A stretch of DNA of 37,391 nucleotides from PALSA-894 sp049698215 (GTDB lineage: Bacteria > Pseudomonadota > Alphaproteobacteria > Rhizobiales > Xanthobacteraceae). Location: positions 1 to 37,391 of the forward strand of contig JBAVXH010000063.1 in NCBI GenBank assembly GCA_049698215.1. Direction: 5' to 3'. The notes under the pieces were generated by a model. It had not been told where the DNA came from and made no database searches. It worked only from the letters and a program-made list of their open reading frames with translations. Positions 7,457 through 15,408 of the stretch are shown here, piece after piece. Each line of letters starts with the position of its first letter. Position 1 is the stretch's first letter. The position numbers and the translations under genes were made by a program.

Positions 7457-8413
7457 CTATGCGGCGGGCGCAGCCGGCTTGCGCAGCGCGGCCTCGGTCT
7501 CCGCCACGATGTAGCTCGGGCGGCGCATCGTTTCGCGCAGGATGCGTCCGACGTATTCGCCGACGATGCCGAGCACAAGCAGCTGCGCGGCGCCGAGGAT
7601 CGCAATGACCGCGATGAGCGAGGACCAACCCGCCACCGTGTGCTGCACGAACAGGAAGCTCACCATCGCATAGACGATGAACAGCAGGCTCAACAGCGCG
7701 AAGCCGAGCGCAAGCCAGATCGCGAAACGAAGCGGGCGCAGGCTGTGTGCCGCAATGCCGGAGAGCGCGAGCTCCACCATGCGGGCGGCGGAAAACTTGC
7801 TGTCGCCGCTCTGGCGCGTGCCGCGCTGGTAAGGAATCGTCGTGAGCGGGAAACCGAGCCAGCGCACCAGCCCGCGCAGGAAGATGTCCTGATCTTCCAT
7901 TCCGTTGACGATGTCGACCACCGCGCGGTCGAGCAGCATGTAGTCGGCACTGCCCGGCTCGATGCGCACGTCGCCGATCGCATCGAGGAACCGATAGTAG
8001 AGCTGCGAGGAAAGCCGCTTGGACGCCGCCACGCCCTCGTCGTCGCGCCGGGTGGCGACGATCTTCGCGCCCGCTTTCCAGGCCGCGACCAGCTTCGGGA
8101 TCAGCTCGGGCGGATGCTCGAAGTCGCAATCCATCACGATCACGGCACGCCCGCGCGCGTGGCGCATGCCCGCGCGCAACGCCGCCTGATGGCCGAAATT
8201 GCGCGTGAACGAGACGTAGCGGATGGCGGAATCGCCCGCCGCCGCGCGGATCGCCGCGAGCGTGCCGTCGGTCGAGCCGTCGTCGACGAACACGATCTCG
8301 TAGGAGCCGGCGAGCGTCATGGCCTGCGCGATCGCGGCCGCAATGCCTGAGATGTTGCCGCCCTCATTGTGGGCCGGCAACACAATGGAAACTTCGGGCT
8401 CCCCTGCCCTCAT
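7457..8413 (-). CDS. Membrane-anchored family 2 glycosyltransferase (GtrB/DPM1-like)
   Basis: 318 aa. The GT-A domain begins EVSIVLPAHNEGGNI, with DDGSTDGT at residues 44-51 and DCDFEHPPELI around 115-125. Two C-terminal membrane helices (about 235-262 and 270-300, ending GIVGEYVGRI) give the GtrB/ArnC/DPM1 layout. Such enzymes move a sugar from a nucleotide donor onto undecaprenyl phosphate at the inner membrane. The divergent neighbour at 8522 is a GT39-type transferase that uses such lipid-linked sugars, so the two may form a donor-synthesis/transfer pair. The sugar and acceptor are not known. Confidence 0.88.
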   Translation of the reverse strand: MRAGEPEVSIVLPAHNEGGNISGIAAAIAQAMTLAGSYEIVFVDDGSTDGTLAAIRAAAGDSAIRYVSFTRNFGHQAALRAGMRHARGRAVIVMDCDFEHPPELIPKLVAAWKAGAKIVATRRDDEGVAASKRLSSQLYYRFLDAIGDVRIEPGSADYMLLDRAVVDIVNGMEDQDIFLRGLVRWLGFPLTTIPYQRGTRQSGDSKFSAARMVELALSGIAAHSLRPLRFAIWLALGFALLSLLFIVYAMVSFLFVQHTVAGWSSLIAVIAILGAAQLLVLGIVGEYVGRILRETMRRPSYIVAETEAALRKPAAPAA

Positions 8414-8521
8414 GACCTATCGGTAATCTTTCTCCGGTTGACGGCAGCCGCCCGCCCGGTTTCTCATTGTTTCGGCGACGCAATCTAGGCCGATCCCACT
8501 GCCGGGTCCAACGGAGCAGGC

Positions 8522-10045
8522 ATGACCGACGTCGCCGCCCCCATGCGGCCTTCGTTCATCGATTACGCGCGGCGTGCGCCGGGAACATGCCTTGCGGTCG
8601 TGCTGGTGCTGCACGTCGTCATCTGGACGGCGCTGCCGGCGCTGCTCTCGCACAACCTCCAGCTCGACCTGGTCGAGGACCTGGCGCTCGGGCGAGAGTG
8701 GCAGCTCGGCTACTGGAAGCATCCCCCGCTGCCGTGGTGGCTGGCCGACGTCGCCTATCGCCTGACCGGCGATGTGCACGCCGTCTATATCCTCGGACCG
8801 CTCTCGGCCGCCGCCTGCATGTATGTCGTGTGGCTGCTCGGCCGCGACATCGTCGGCGGTTTCCAGGCGCTCATCGCGGTGCTGGCGCTCGAGGGCATCC
8901 ATTTCTTCAATTTCTCGGTGCCGAAGTTCGCGCACGACCAGATGCAGCTGCCGTTCTGGGCAATGACCGGCCTGTTTCTCTATCGGGCGATCGTGCAGGG
9001 CCGCGCAAGGGATTGGCTGCTGGCCGGTGCCTCCCTCGCGCTGTGCTTCTGGTCGAAATATGCGGCTTTCGCGCTCGCCGGCAGTATCGGCCTCTTCATG
9101 CTGTTCGACGCCCGCGGTCGAGCCGCGTTGCGCACGCCTGGCCCATGGCTGATGGCGCTCGCGTTCTTCGTGGTGATTGCGCCCAACCTGAACTGGCTGA
9201 TCGAGACCGGCTTCATGCCGATGCGCTATGTCGATGCGCGCGCGAAGATCGCCACGCAGTGGCACCACGTGTTCACCTATCCGCTGCAGTGGACCGCGGG
9301 TCAGCTCTTCTTTATTGCGCCGGCAATCGGACTGATGGCACTCGCGCTCATCGGCGCGCGGCCGCACCCGGCTATCCCGGACGAGACCATGGCGTTCGCG
9401 CGCCGCTATCTGGCGATGCTGGCGCTCGGGCCGTTTCTGGTGACGACGACCGTCGCGCTTATTGCCGGACGCCTGCCCGTCGCGATGTGGGGATATCCGC
9501 TCTGGTCGTTTGCGCCGCTCGCAGCGATCGCTTGGTTCGGGCCGGTGACCGGCAACGCACAAGCACGGCGTTTCGCGGCGGGTTTCTTCATCGTGTTTCT
9601 CGCGATACCGCTCGCCTATGCGGCGGTCGAGGCGCTGGAGCCCGCATGGCGCGACCGGCCCAAGGCGACGCAGTTTCCCGGCCGGCAACTGGCCGACGAA
9701 GTCACAAGAGCCTGGCGCGCGAAATTTGCCACCCCCCTGCCCTTCGTGGGCGGCGGCGAATTCTCGACCAATAACATCGCGGTCTATTCGCCCGACAAGC
9801 CGCGCGTGATCGTGCATGCGGATCCCACTCTCAGCCCCTGGGTCGACCGCGATGAGCTGCGCCGGCGCGGTGCCGTGATCGTGTGGGAGGACGGACAGCT
9901 CGATGCCGCCGCAATGGCGCAGCTGCGGCGTGACTATCCTGGCCTCAAGGTGCAGGAGCCGCTCTCGTTGCCACGCCAGACCTTCGTCGGCGCCAACCTG
10001 CGCCCGGCCCGCGTGCATTTCGCGATCGTGCCGCCGCGGCCCTAG
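8522..10045 (+). CDS. GT39/ArnT-like membrane glycosyltransferase
   Basis: 507 aa with about 8-10 hydrophobic helices in the first ~380 residues and a soluble periplasmic C-terminal domain (~390-507). The first periplasmic loop has an acidic motif in LDLVEDLALGREWQLGYWKH followed by PPLPWWLADV, the PMT_2/ArnT hallmark for the lipid-phosphate sugar site. The family transfers a sugar from undecaprenyl phosphate to an envelope acceptor such as lipid A or glycan. It is divergent from the GT2 gene with ~108 bp between starts, a likely shared promoter region. The target is unknown. Confidence 0.85.
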   Translation: MTDVAAPMRPSFIDYARRAPGTCLAVVLVLHVVIWTALPALLSHNLQLDLVEDLALGREWQLGYWKHPPLPWWLADVAYRLTGDVHAVYILGPLSAAACMYVVWLLGRDIVGGFQALIAVLALEGIHFFNFSVPKFAHDQMQLPFWAMTGLFLYRAIVQGRARDWLLAGASLALCFWSKYAAFALAGSIGLFMLFDARGRAALRTPGPWLMALAFFVVIAPNLNWLIETGFMPMRYVDARAKIATQWHHVFTYPLQWTAGQLFFIAPAIGLMALALIGARPHPAIPDETMAFARRYLAMLALGPFLVTTTVALIAGRLPVAMWGYPLWSFAPLAAIAWFGPVTGNAQARRFAAGFFIVFLAIPLAYAAVEALEPAWRDRPKATQFPGRQLADEVTRAWRAKFATPLPFVGGGEFSTNNIAVYSPDKPRVIVHADPTLSPWVDRDELRRRGAVIVWEDGQLDAAAMAQLRRDYPGLKVQEPLSLPRQTFVGANLRPARVHFAIVPPRP

Positions 10046-10194
10046 CGTTCGCGCATTAATCATTGCTCTTAAGGTTGATGCGCCTTTCCCCGGCATCGCT
10101 CTTGAATGTCATAGACGGACAAGTGACCGAAGGGCGGTTTCTGCCCTGATGCGGGACGCTCAGGTCCAGGAATGACACGGGTGAAGGATCAGTC

Positions 10195-11445
10195 ATGACC
10201 AGAGTTGAGAACATCATCGTCGGGGCCGGCCCTTACGGTCTCTCGCTCGCGGCGCACTTGCGCGCAAAAGGCATCGAAGCGCTGATCATCGGCAAGCCGA
10301 TGTCGAGCTGGCGCTCGCATATGCCCGCGGGGATGGTCCTCAAGTCGGAAGCGTTCGCCTCGTGCCTGTCCGATCCCGAGCGCGCAAATACGGTCGAGGC
10401 TTACTTCCGCTCGCGCGGCAAGGCCTACCGCCCGGCTGGCAACCCCTTCGCCATGTCGGACTTCATCGATTACGCGGACTGGTTCCGCCGCCAGTGTGCT
10501 CCCGATGTGCTCGACGCCGAGCTTATCGCGTTGCGTCCGGCGGAGAACGGCTTCGAACTCGAAATGAGAGGCGGCAGGCTGTTCTCGGCGAAGCGCGTCA
10601 TCCTGGCCACCGGCCATGTGAACTTCGCCTACACGCCCGAGACGCTCACGCACCTGCCGTCCGCGCTGGTCTCGCATACCCGGGACCACAGTGACCTGAC
10701 GCATCTCGCCCATCTCGACGTCACGATCATCGGCCGCGGCCAGTCCGCGCTGGAGACCGCCGCGCTGCTGCACGAACTTGGCGCCAATGTGCGCGTGCTC
10801 GCGCGCGCGCCGACGGTCGCCTGGAACTCCGATCCCAACGCACCGCACTCGTTCCTCTCCCGGCTGCGCAACCCGGAAGCCGGGCTCGGCCCGGGTTGGT
10901 ACAGCCTCGCGATTTCGGAATTGCCGAAGGCCTTCTTCCGCCTACCGCTGCAAACGCGCGACCGCATCTTCCGAACCGGCTGGGGCCCGTCGGGTGCCTG
11001 GTGGCTGAAGGAGCGTGTGCTCGGTCAGATCCCGCTGATCACGTCGCGCACCGTCGCGCATGCGACGGAAAAGAAGGGCAAGGTCGAACTGATCCTCAAC
11101 GCCGGCTCGGAAACAATCCAGACCGACCACGTCATCGCGGCGACCGGTTACAAGGTCGATCTCGCGCGGCTGCCCTTCCTCGACGCGCAGACCCGCGCCC
11201 GCATTGCGACGTTCGACGGCTCGCCGCGGCTGAGCCCAGCGTTCGAATCGACGATCCCGGGCCTGCATTTCGTCGGGCTTGCGAGCGCGCAGTCCTTCGG
11301 ACCGGTGATGCGTTTCGTCTACGGCGCCAAACACGCCGCGACGATCATGACCCACCATGTTGCCGCGGCGCGCCCCGCGCGCGTCGCGCTGCCACGGCCG
11401 AGCGCAACAGGAGCGAAGCCAGTTACGAGCGAAGCACGGCGATGA
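10195..11445 (+). CDS. FAD/NAD(P)-dependent oxidoreductase (flavin monooxygenase-like)
   Basis: 416 aa. The FAD-binding GAGPYG is at residues 10-15. A second dinucleotide motif IIGRGQSALE sits around 178-187 for NAD(P)H, and ATGYKVD near 317 is the conserved ATG/A-x-G-Y element of flavin-containing and N-hydroxylating monooxygenases. It fits the family that includes urate hydroxylase HpyO-like and lysine/ornithine N-monooxygenase-like flavoproteins. There is no siderophore biosynthesis gene nearby, so a siderophore role is not supported. It ends 4 bp before the convergent lrp stop. The ~150 bp upstream contain no clear promoter. Confidence 0.8.
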   Translation: MTRVENIIVGAGPYGLSLAAHLRAKGIEALIIGKPMSSWRSHMPAGMVLKSEAFASCLSDPERANTVEAYFRSRGKAYRPAGNPFAMSDFIDYADWFRRQCAPDVLDAELIALRPAENGFELEMRGGRLFSAKRVILATGHVNFAYTPETLTHLPSALVSHTRDHSDLTHLAHLDVTIIGRGQSALETAALLHELGANVRVLARAPTVAWNSDPNAPHSFLSRLRNPEAGLGPGWYSLAISELPKAFFRLPLQTRDRIFRTGWGPSGAWWLKERVLGQIPLITSRTVAHATEKKGKVELILNAGSETIQTDHVIAATGYKVDLARLPFLDAQTRARIATFDGSPRLSPAFESTIPGLHFVGLASAQSFGPVMRFVYGAKHAATIMTHHVAAARPARVALPRPSATGAKPVTSEARR

Positions 11446-11449
11446 TGCG

Positions 11450-11926
11450 CTAGTCCTTCCGCAACTCGAGCGGCACCATCGGCGCGTCCTTCGAATTGCG
11501 CAACGTGAGCGAGGTCTTGACGTTGCGCACCGCAGGCGCCGCGGTGAGTTCGGCGACGAAGGCCTGGAACGCTGCGAGGTTTGGCGCCGCGCATTTGAGG
11601 ATAAAGTCGATCTCGCCGGAAAGCATCCAGCACTCGCGCACGATCGGCTGGCTGCGCACGAAGTTCTCGAAGGCAACAAGGTCCGCTTCCGCCTGGCTCG
11701 ACAGGTGCACCATCGCGAAGACCGTCACCTCGAAGCCGAGCAGCTTCTCGTCGAGCAGACCCCGATACCCCTTGATGAAGCCGGCCTCTTCCAGCGCCCG
11801 CACCCGGCGCAGGCAGGGCGGCGCCGAGATTCCAACCCGGCGCGCCAGCTCGACATTGGTCATGCGCCCATCATCCTGAAGTTCCTTCAGGATTTTCCAG
11901 TCAATGGCGTCAAGGCGGGCGGACAA
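11450..11926 (-). CDS. lrp: Lrp/AsnC-family transcriptional regulator
   Basis: 158 aa from a TTG start at 11926, chosen because GGGAG lies 7 nt upstream and the protein then begins LSARLDAIDWKILKELQ, the usual start of Lrp proteins; the frame runs open 48 codons further without homology. Residues ~5-65 form the winged HTH (RMTNVELARRVGISAPPCLRRV). Residues 70-145 form the RAM ligand-sensing domain, with GEIDFILKC and a late VKTSLTLR. It is divergent from trxB; the lrp-trxB-lsrB order matches my memory of Sinorhizobium and related genomes. Probably autoregulated and amino-acid responsive; targets unknown. Confidence 0.9.
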   Translation of the reverse strand: MSARLDAIDWKILKELQDDGRMTNVELARRVGISAPPCLRRVRALEEAGFIKGYRGLLDEKLLGFEVTVFAMVHLSSQAEADLVAFENFVRSQPIVRECWMLSGEIDFILKCAAPNLAAFQAFVAELTAAPAVRNVKTSLTLRNSKDAPMVPLELRKD

Positions 11927-12176
11927 AGGGCGACTCCCGGGAGAAATTCGCAGCCTTCTTAACCCGACCGGCAACCCCGCGAAAGAAAATTGCGCGACGC
12001 CACTAGGGACAGTAGCGACCGAATGCCGCCCGGCCTGAAGTTGTGGCATGGCGGGTTGCGTCGCTTGCATAGCTCGGCCGAACCCTTACATTTCCGCAGG
12101 AAAATCACGACTCGGCCGGCCTTGGCCGCCCGCGCGGTGCGGTCCAAAGGTCCTAAAGTTCGGCCAGGAGCCCCGA

Positions 12177-13142
12177 ATGTCCAAAGTCACCCACGCCAAG
12201 CTGATCATCATCGGCTCGGGCCCCGCAGGCTGCACCGCCGCCATCTATGCGGCGCGCGCGATGCTGGAGCCGATCATGATCCGCGGCGTGCAGGCCGGCG
12301 GGCAGCTCACCATCACGACCGACGTCGAGAACTACCCGGGTTTCGCCGAGGTAATCCAGGGCCCATGGCTCATGGAGCAGATGGAAAAGCAGGCCGAGCA
12401 TGTCGGCACGCGGCTTGTCGCTGACCACGTCACGAAGCTCGACCTCTCACAGCGGCCGTTCCGCCTCGCATGCGACTCCGGCGACGTCTATCTTGCCGAC
12501 GCGATCGTGCTGGCAACGGGCGCCCAGGCGCGCTGGCTCGACCTCCCCTCGGAACAGAAATTCAAGGGCTACGGCGTCTCGGCTTGCGCCACCTGCGATG
12601 GCTTCTTCTATCGCGGCAAGGAAGTGATGGTGATCGGCGGCGGCAACACCGCTGTCGAGGAAGCGCTGTTCCTGACTAATTTCGCCGCGAAGGTCACCGT
12701 GGTGCACAGGCGCAATCATTTCCGCGCCGAGAAAATCCTGCAGGACCGGCTGTTCAAGAATCCGAAGATCTCGGTGATCTGGGACAGCGTGCTGCACGAC
12801 GTGCTCGGCGAGGACAATCCGCTGAAGGTCAAGGGCGTAGCGCTGAAAAACGTGAAGACCGGCGCCATCACCGAGAAGACCGCAGACGGCGTGTTCATCG
12901 CGATCGGCCATTCGCCGGCGACCGAGCTTGTGAAGGGCCAGCTTGAGATGAAGCCGTCGGGCTACGTGAAGGTCGCGCCGTTCTCCACCGCGACCTCCGT
13001 GCCGGGTGTCTTCGCGGCCGGCGACGTCACCGACGACATCTATCGGCAGGCGGTAACCGCCGCCGGCCTGGGATGCATGGCGGCGCTGGAGGCGGAGCGC
13101 TTCCTCGCCGCGCACGAAGAACGCCGCGACGCAGCGGAATGA
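12177..13142 (+). CDS. trxB: Thioredoxin-disulfide reductase
   Basis: 321 aa, the normal length for bacterial TrxB. FAD motif GSGPAG is at residues 13-18, the redox-active Cys137-Ala-Thr-Cys140 sits in SACATCDGFF, NADPH motif GGGNTA is at 154-159 and the FAD-closing VFAAGDV is near 288. It reduces thioredoxin with NADPH in the cytoplasm. The start at 12177 has CAGGAG 6 nt before it. The LysR gene follows after 41 bp containing a short hairpin (CCCCGC/GCGGGG, 13147-13165), so the two are probably co-transcribed with possible attenuation. Confidence 0.95.
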   Translation: MSKVTHAKLIIIGSGPAGCTAAIYAARAMLEPIMIRGVQAGGQLTITTDVENYPGFAEVIQGPWLMEQMEKQAEHVGTRLVADHVTKLDLSQRPFRLACDSGDVYLADAIVLATGAQARWLDLPSEQKFKGYGVSACATCDGFFYRGKEVMVIGGGNTAVEEALFLTNFAAKVTVVHRRNHFRAEKILQDRLFKNPKISVIWDSVLHDVLGEDNPLKVKGVALKNVKTGAITEKTADGVFIAIGHSPATELVKGQLEMKPSGYVKVAPFSTATSVPGVFAAGDVTDDIYRQAVTAAGLGCMAALEAERFLAAHEERRDAAE

Positions 13143-13183
13143 AGAACCCCGCAAATCAAGCGGGGCCGAGGGGCAGCTAGGAT

Positions 13184-14074
13184 ATGGACTGGGACAAGCT
13201 CAAAGTGTTTCACGCCGCCGCCGAGGCCGGCAGCTTCACCCATGCGGGTGAGAAGCTCGGGCTCTCGCAGTCGGCGGTTTCGCGTCAGGTGAGCGCGCTG
13301 GAGCAGGAGCTTTCGGCACCGCTGTTTCATCGTCATGCGCGCGGGCTGATCCTTACCGAGCAGGGCGAATTGCTCTATCGCACCGCTCACGACGTATTCA
13401 TGAAGCTGGAAGCGGCGCGCACCAAGCTGACCGACAGCCGCGAGAAGCCGCATGGCGAACTGAAGGTGCAGACGACCGTCGGTCTCGGCGTGCACTGGCT
13501 CACCCCGCGGCTTGGCGAATTCCTCGAGCTCTATCCCGATATCCGCATCACGCTGATCACGACCGAGCAGGAGCTCGACCTGGCGATGCGCGAGGCTGAC
13601 GTAGCGATAAGGCTGCGGCTGCCGACGCAGCCCGACCTGATCCAACGCAAGCTGTTCACGATGCACTTCCACGCCTGCGCGTCGCCGGAATATCTCAAGC
13701 GCTTCGGCACCCCGCGCAGTCACGAGGAGCTCGACAACCATCGCCTGCTGGTGCTCGGCGGATCGGTGCCGACTTACCTGCGCAGCTCTGGCTGGCTGAT
13801 CGACGCGGGCCGCGACGGCAAGGGGCCGCGCAAGCCATGGCTCACCATCAACAACATTCTCGGCCTGTTGCGCGCCTGTCAGCGCGGACTCGGCGTCGCG
13901 ATGCTGCCGGACTATCTCGTCGAGGAAAACGGCGGACTGGTGCAGCTTTTCGGAGATATCGAAGACTTCACGTTCGACGCGTTTTTCGTCTATCCGGAAG
14001 AGCTCAAATCAGTCGCGCGCATCCAGGTCTTCCGCGACTTTCTGGTCGCGAAAGCACAGCAGTGGAATTTCTGA
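13184..14074 (+). CDS. lsrB: LysR-type regulator, LsrB/VtlR orthologue
   Basis: 296 aa. The LysR winged HTH is at residues ~1-60 (AGSFTHAGEKLGLSQSAVSR) and the substrate-binding domain is from ~92. From memory, the gene after trxB in Rhizobiales is lsrB (Sinorhizobium) or vtlR (Brucella, Agrobacterium), a redox- and virulence/symbiosis-linked regulator that activates an AbcR sRNA. Cysteines are only Cys165 and Cys232; the position I recall as Cys146 in S. meliloti LsrB appears to be Val140 here. AGGAT just before the ATG is a close ribosome site. An sRNA-like unit follows at once, which supports the assignment. Confidence 0.85.
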   Translation: MDWDKLKVFHAAAEAGSFTHAGEKLGLSQSAVSRQVSALEQELSAPLFHRHARGLILTEQGELLYRTAHDVFMKLEAARTKLTDSREKPHGELKVQTTVGLGVHWLTPRLGEFLELYPDIRITLITTEQELDLAMREADVAIRLRLPTQPDLIQRKLFTMHFHACASPEYLKRFGTPRSHEELDNHRLLVLGGSVPTYLRSSGWLIDAGRDGKGPRKPWLTINNILGLLRACQRGLGVAMLPDYLVEENGGLVQLFGDIEDFTFDAFFVYPEELKSVARIQVFRDFLVAKAQQWNF

Positions 14075-14120
14075 AAATTGAACTGCGCGTCGCTGCATGG
14101 CTGACATGCGGCATCCCTCG

Positions 14121-14149
14121 TTGTTCGCATGCGCGATGAGGCACATACT
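14121..14149 (+). promoter_or_regulatory. Candidate promoter of the AbcR-like sRNA
   Basis: TTGTTC (14121-14126) and CATACT (14144-14149) are spaced 17 bp. The palindromes ATGCGGCAT (14106-14114) and GCATGC (14127-14132) flank or overlap the -35 and could be regulator half-sites, for instance for the adjacent LysR protein. The predicted transcript start is about 14156. Confidence 0.4.
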
Positions 14150-14156
14150 TCCTGCG

Positions 14157-14284
14157 CGCTGTAGGCACACGGTCGTTGTTCCTCCCAGGTGACGATCGCG
14201 ATGCAGCCGGCTGTTCCCCTCTGGAAGGTGATTGCCGACTCTGTCGGCAAGACTAGAACCGGGCCCGCAAGGGCCCGGTTTTTT
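14157..14284 (+). ncRNA. abcR: Candidate AbcR-type (alpha-r15 family) small RNA
   Basis: No protein fits this stretch, but it has the layout of a trans-acting sRNA. Stem GGTCGT/ACGATC (14171-14176 with 14192-14197) exposes a loop containing UUCCUCCCA, an anti-Shine-Dalgarno motif. A second C/U-rich single strand, UUCCCCUCU, follows at 14213-14221. Then comes a hairpin UUGCCGAC/GUCGGCAA (14232-14250) and a strong intrinsic terminator (14257-14284). AbcR RNAs are ~110-130 nt, have C/U-rich loops that block ribosome sites of ABC-transporter mRNAs, and in Sinorhizobium and Agrobacterium lie, as I recall, next to lsrB/vtlR. The start is inferred from the promoter; the end is firm. Confidence 0.6.
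14257..14284 (+). terminator. Strong intrinsic terminator of the sRNA
   Basis: A perfect 10-bp stem AACCGGGCCC / GGGCCCGGTT with loop GCAA is followed by a run of six T (14279-14284). Confidence 0.9.
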
Positions 14285-14339
14285 CTTCGAGGCATCTCCG
14301 AGAAATAACGCTCGCGATCTGTCCACGTAGCAGATCACA

Positions 14340-15308
14340 TCACGCCCAGAGGCGTTCCTTCTCAAGGCCCTTGTAGAGGTGCGCGACATACTCGCCGTAG
14401 CCGTTGAAGATCACGGTCGGGCGCCGTGTCTTGGTGCCGATGTCTTCTTCGGTCGCCTGGCTCCAGCGCGGATGCGGGACTTCCGGATTCACGTTCGCCC
14501 AGAAGCCGTACTCGGCCGCCTGCAGGCCTTCCCAAAACGTCTTCGGCCGCTTGTCGGTGAACTCGAAACGCACGATCGACTTCACCGACTTGAATCCATA
14601 CTTCCACGGCACCGCCAGACGCAGCGGCGCGCCCATCTGCTTCAGCGCGGGCTTGCCGTACATGCCGGTGACGAGGAACGTCAGCTCGTTGTTGGCTTCC
14701 TCGATCGTGAGCCCCTCGGTGTAGGGCCACGGATACCAGCTCTGTTTGAAGCCGGGCGCGGAGTTGTCCTGGAAGGTCTGCATCACGACGTACTTCGCCG
14801 ACGAGGTCGGCTGCGCGAGCTTTACAAGCTCGCTCATCGGGAAGCCGCTCCACGGGATCGTCATCGACCACGCCTCGACACAGCGATGGCGATAGAGCCG
14901 TTCCTCCAACGGCATCTTGCGGATCAGATCGTCGATGGCGATCTCAAATGGCTTCTCCACCATGCCGTCGATCTTCATCGTCCACGGGCGGATCTTGAGC
15001 TGCTGCGCGGCCTTGGTCACGTTCTTGCTGGTGCCGAATTCGTAGAAGTTGTTATAGCTGCCGTTGATCTCTTCCGGCGTGATCGGGCGATCGCCGAGCC
15101 CGTACTTCTCGCTGCGCTTGAACGGATAGAGGTCCTTGGTCGGATCGGGAATGTCGGTGACGCGCTGCGCCGATGCGAGAGCGGGAACGAGCGTCGCCGC
15201 CGCAAGGCCCGCGCCAGCTCCCAGCAGCGCGCGGCGGTTCAGGAACACGCCCTCCGGCGTCGCCTGATGCTCGGGGATTTCCCATCCCCGGCGATGGATC
15301 ACATGCAT
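14340..15308 (-). CDS. msrP: Periplasmic protein-methionine-sulfoxide reductase, molybdopterin catalytic subunit
   Basis: 322 aa. A Tat leader with NRRALLG at residues 24-30 and a cleavage region near ALASAQ precedes the sulfite-oxidase-fold domain. The molybdenum-ligating Cys143 is in YRHRCVEAWSM. Downstream motifs PWPYTEGLTIEEA and GAPLRLAVPWKYGFKS are typical of YedY/MsrP. The enzyme repairs oxidised methionines in envelope proteins, normally taking electrons from the membrane haem protein MsrQ. No msrQ is found on either side here: downstream lies the sRNA terminator, upstream the EF-G-like gene. It therefore relies on a partner elsewhere or another donor. Confidence 0.93.
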   Translation of the reverse strand: MHVIHRRGWEIPEHQATPEGVFLNRRALLGAGAGLAAATLVPALASAQRVTDIPDPTKDLYPFKRSEKYGLGDRPITPEEINGSYNNFYEFGTSKNVTKAAQQLKIRPWTMKIDGMVEKPFEIAIDDLIRKMPLEERLYRHRCVEAWSMTIPWSGFPMSELVKLAQPTSSAKYVVMQTFQDNSAPGFKQSWYPWPYTEGLTIEEANNELTFLVTGMYGKPALKQMGAPLRLAVPWKYGFKSVKSIVRFEFTDKRPKTFWEGLQAAEYGFWANVNPEVPHPRWSQATEEDIGTKTRRPTVIFNGYGEYVAHLYKGLEKERLWA

Positions 15309-15408
15309 TGAGGCATATCCTCTGGTGGTTCTTAGGCCACAGAGGTACGCGCGCCGCCGATCACCGGCAAGTCACGGCTATGCGACGCCCGCGTGTCCCG
15401 CCCGGCGG

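Noticed and set aside
6381..8129. A 582-codon minus-strand frame spanning the amidohydrolase and GT2 genes
   Set aside because: It overlaps two genes with clear catalytic motifs and shows the composition of a shadow frame.
8417..10096. A 559-codon minus-strand frame opposite the GT39 gene
   Set aside because: Antisense shadow; highly charged with no domain, while the plus strand encodes a typical membrane glycosyltransferase.
10195..11445. Siderophore N-hydroxylase assignment for the flavoprotein
   Set aside because: Motifs are only class-level, and no siderophore synthesis or transport genes are near.
11927..12070. A 206-aa version of Lrp starting at an ATG at 12070
   Set aside because: The extra 48 residues are not part of the family; a TTG with a well-placed GGGAG gives the normal length.
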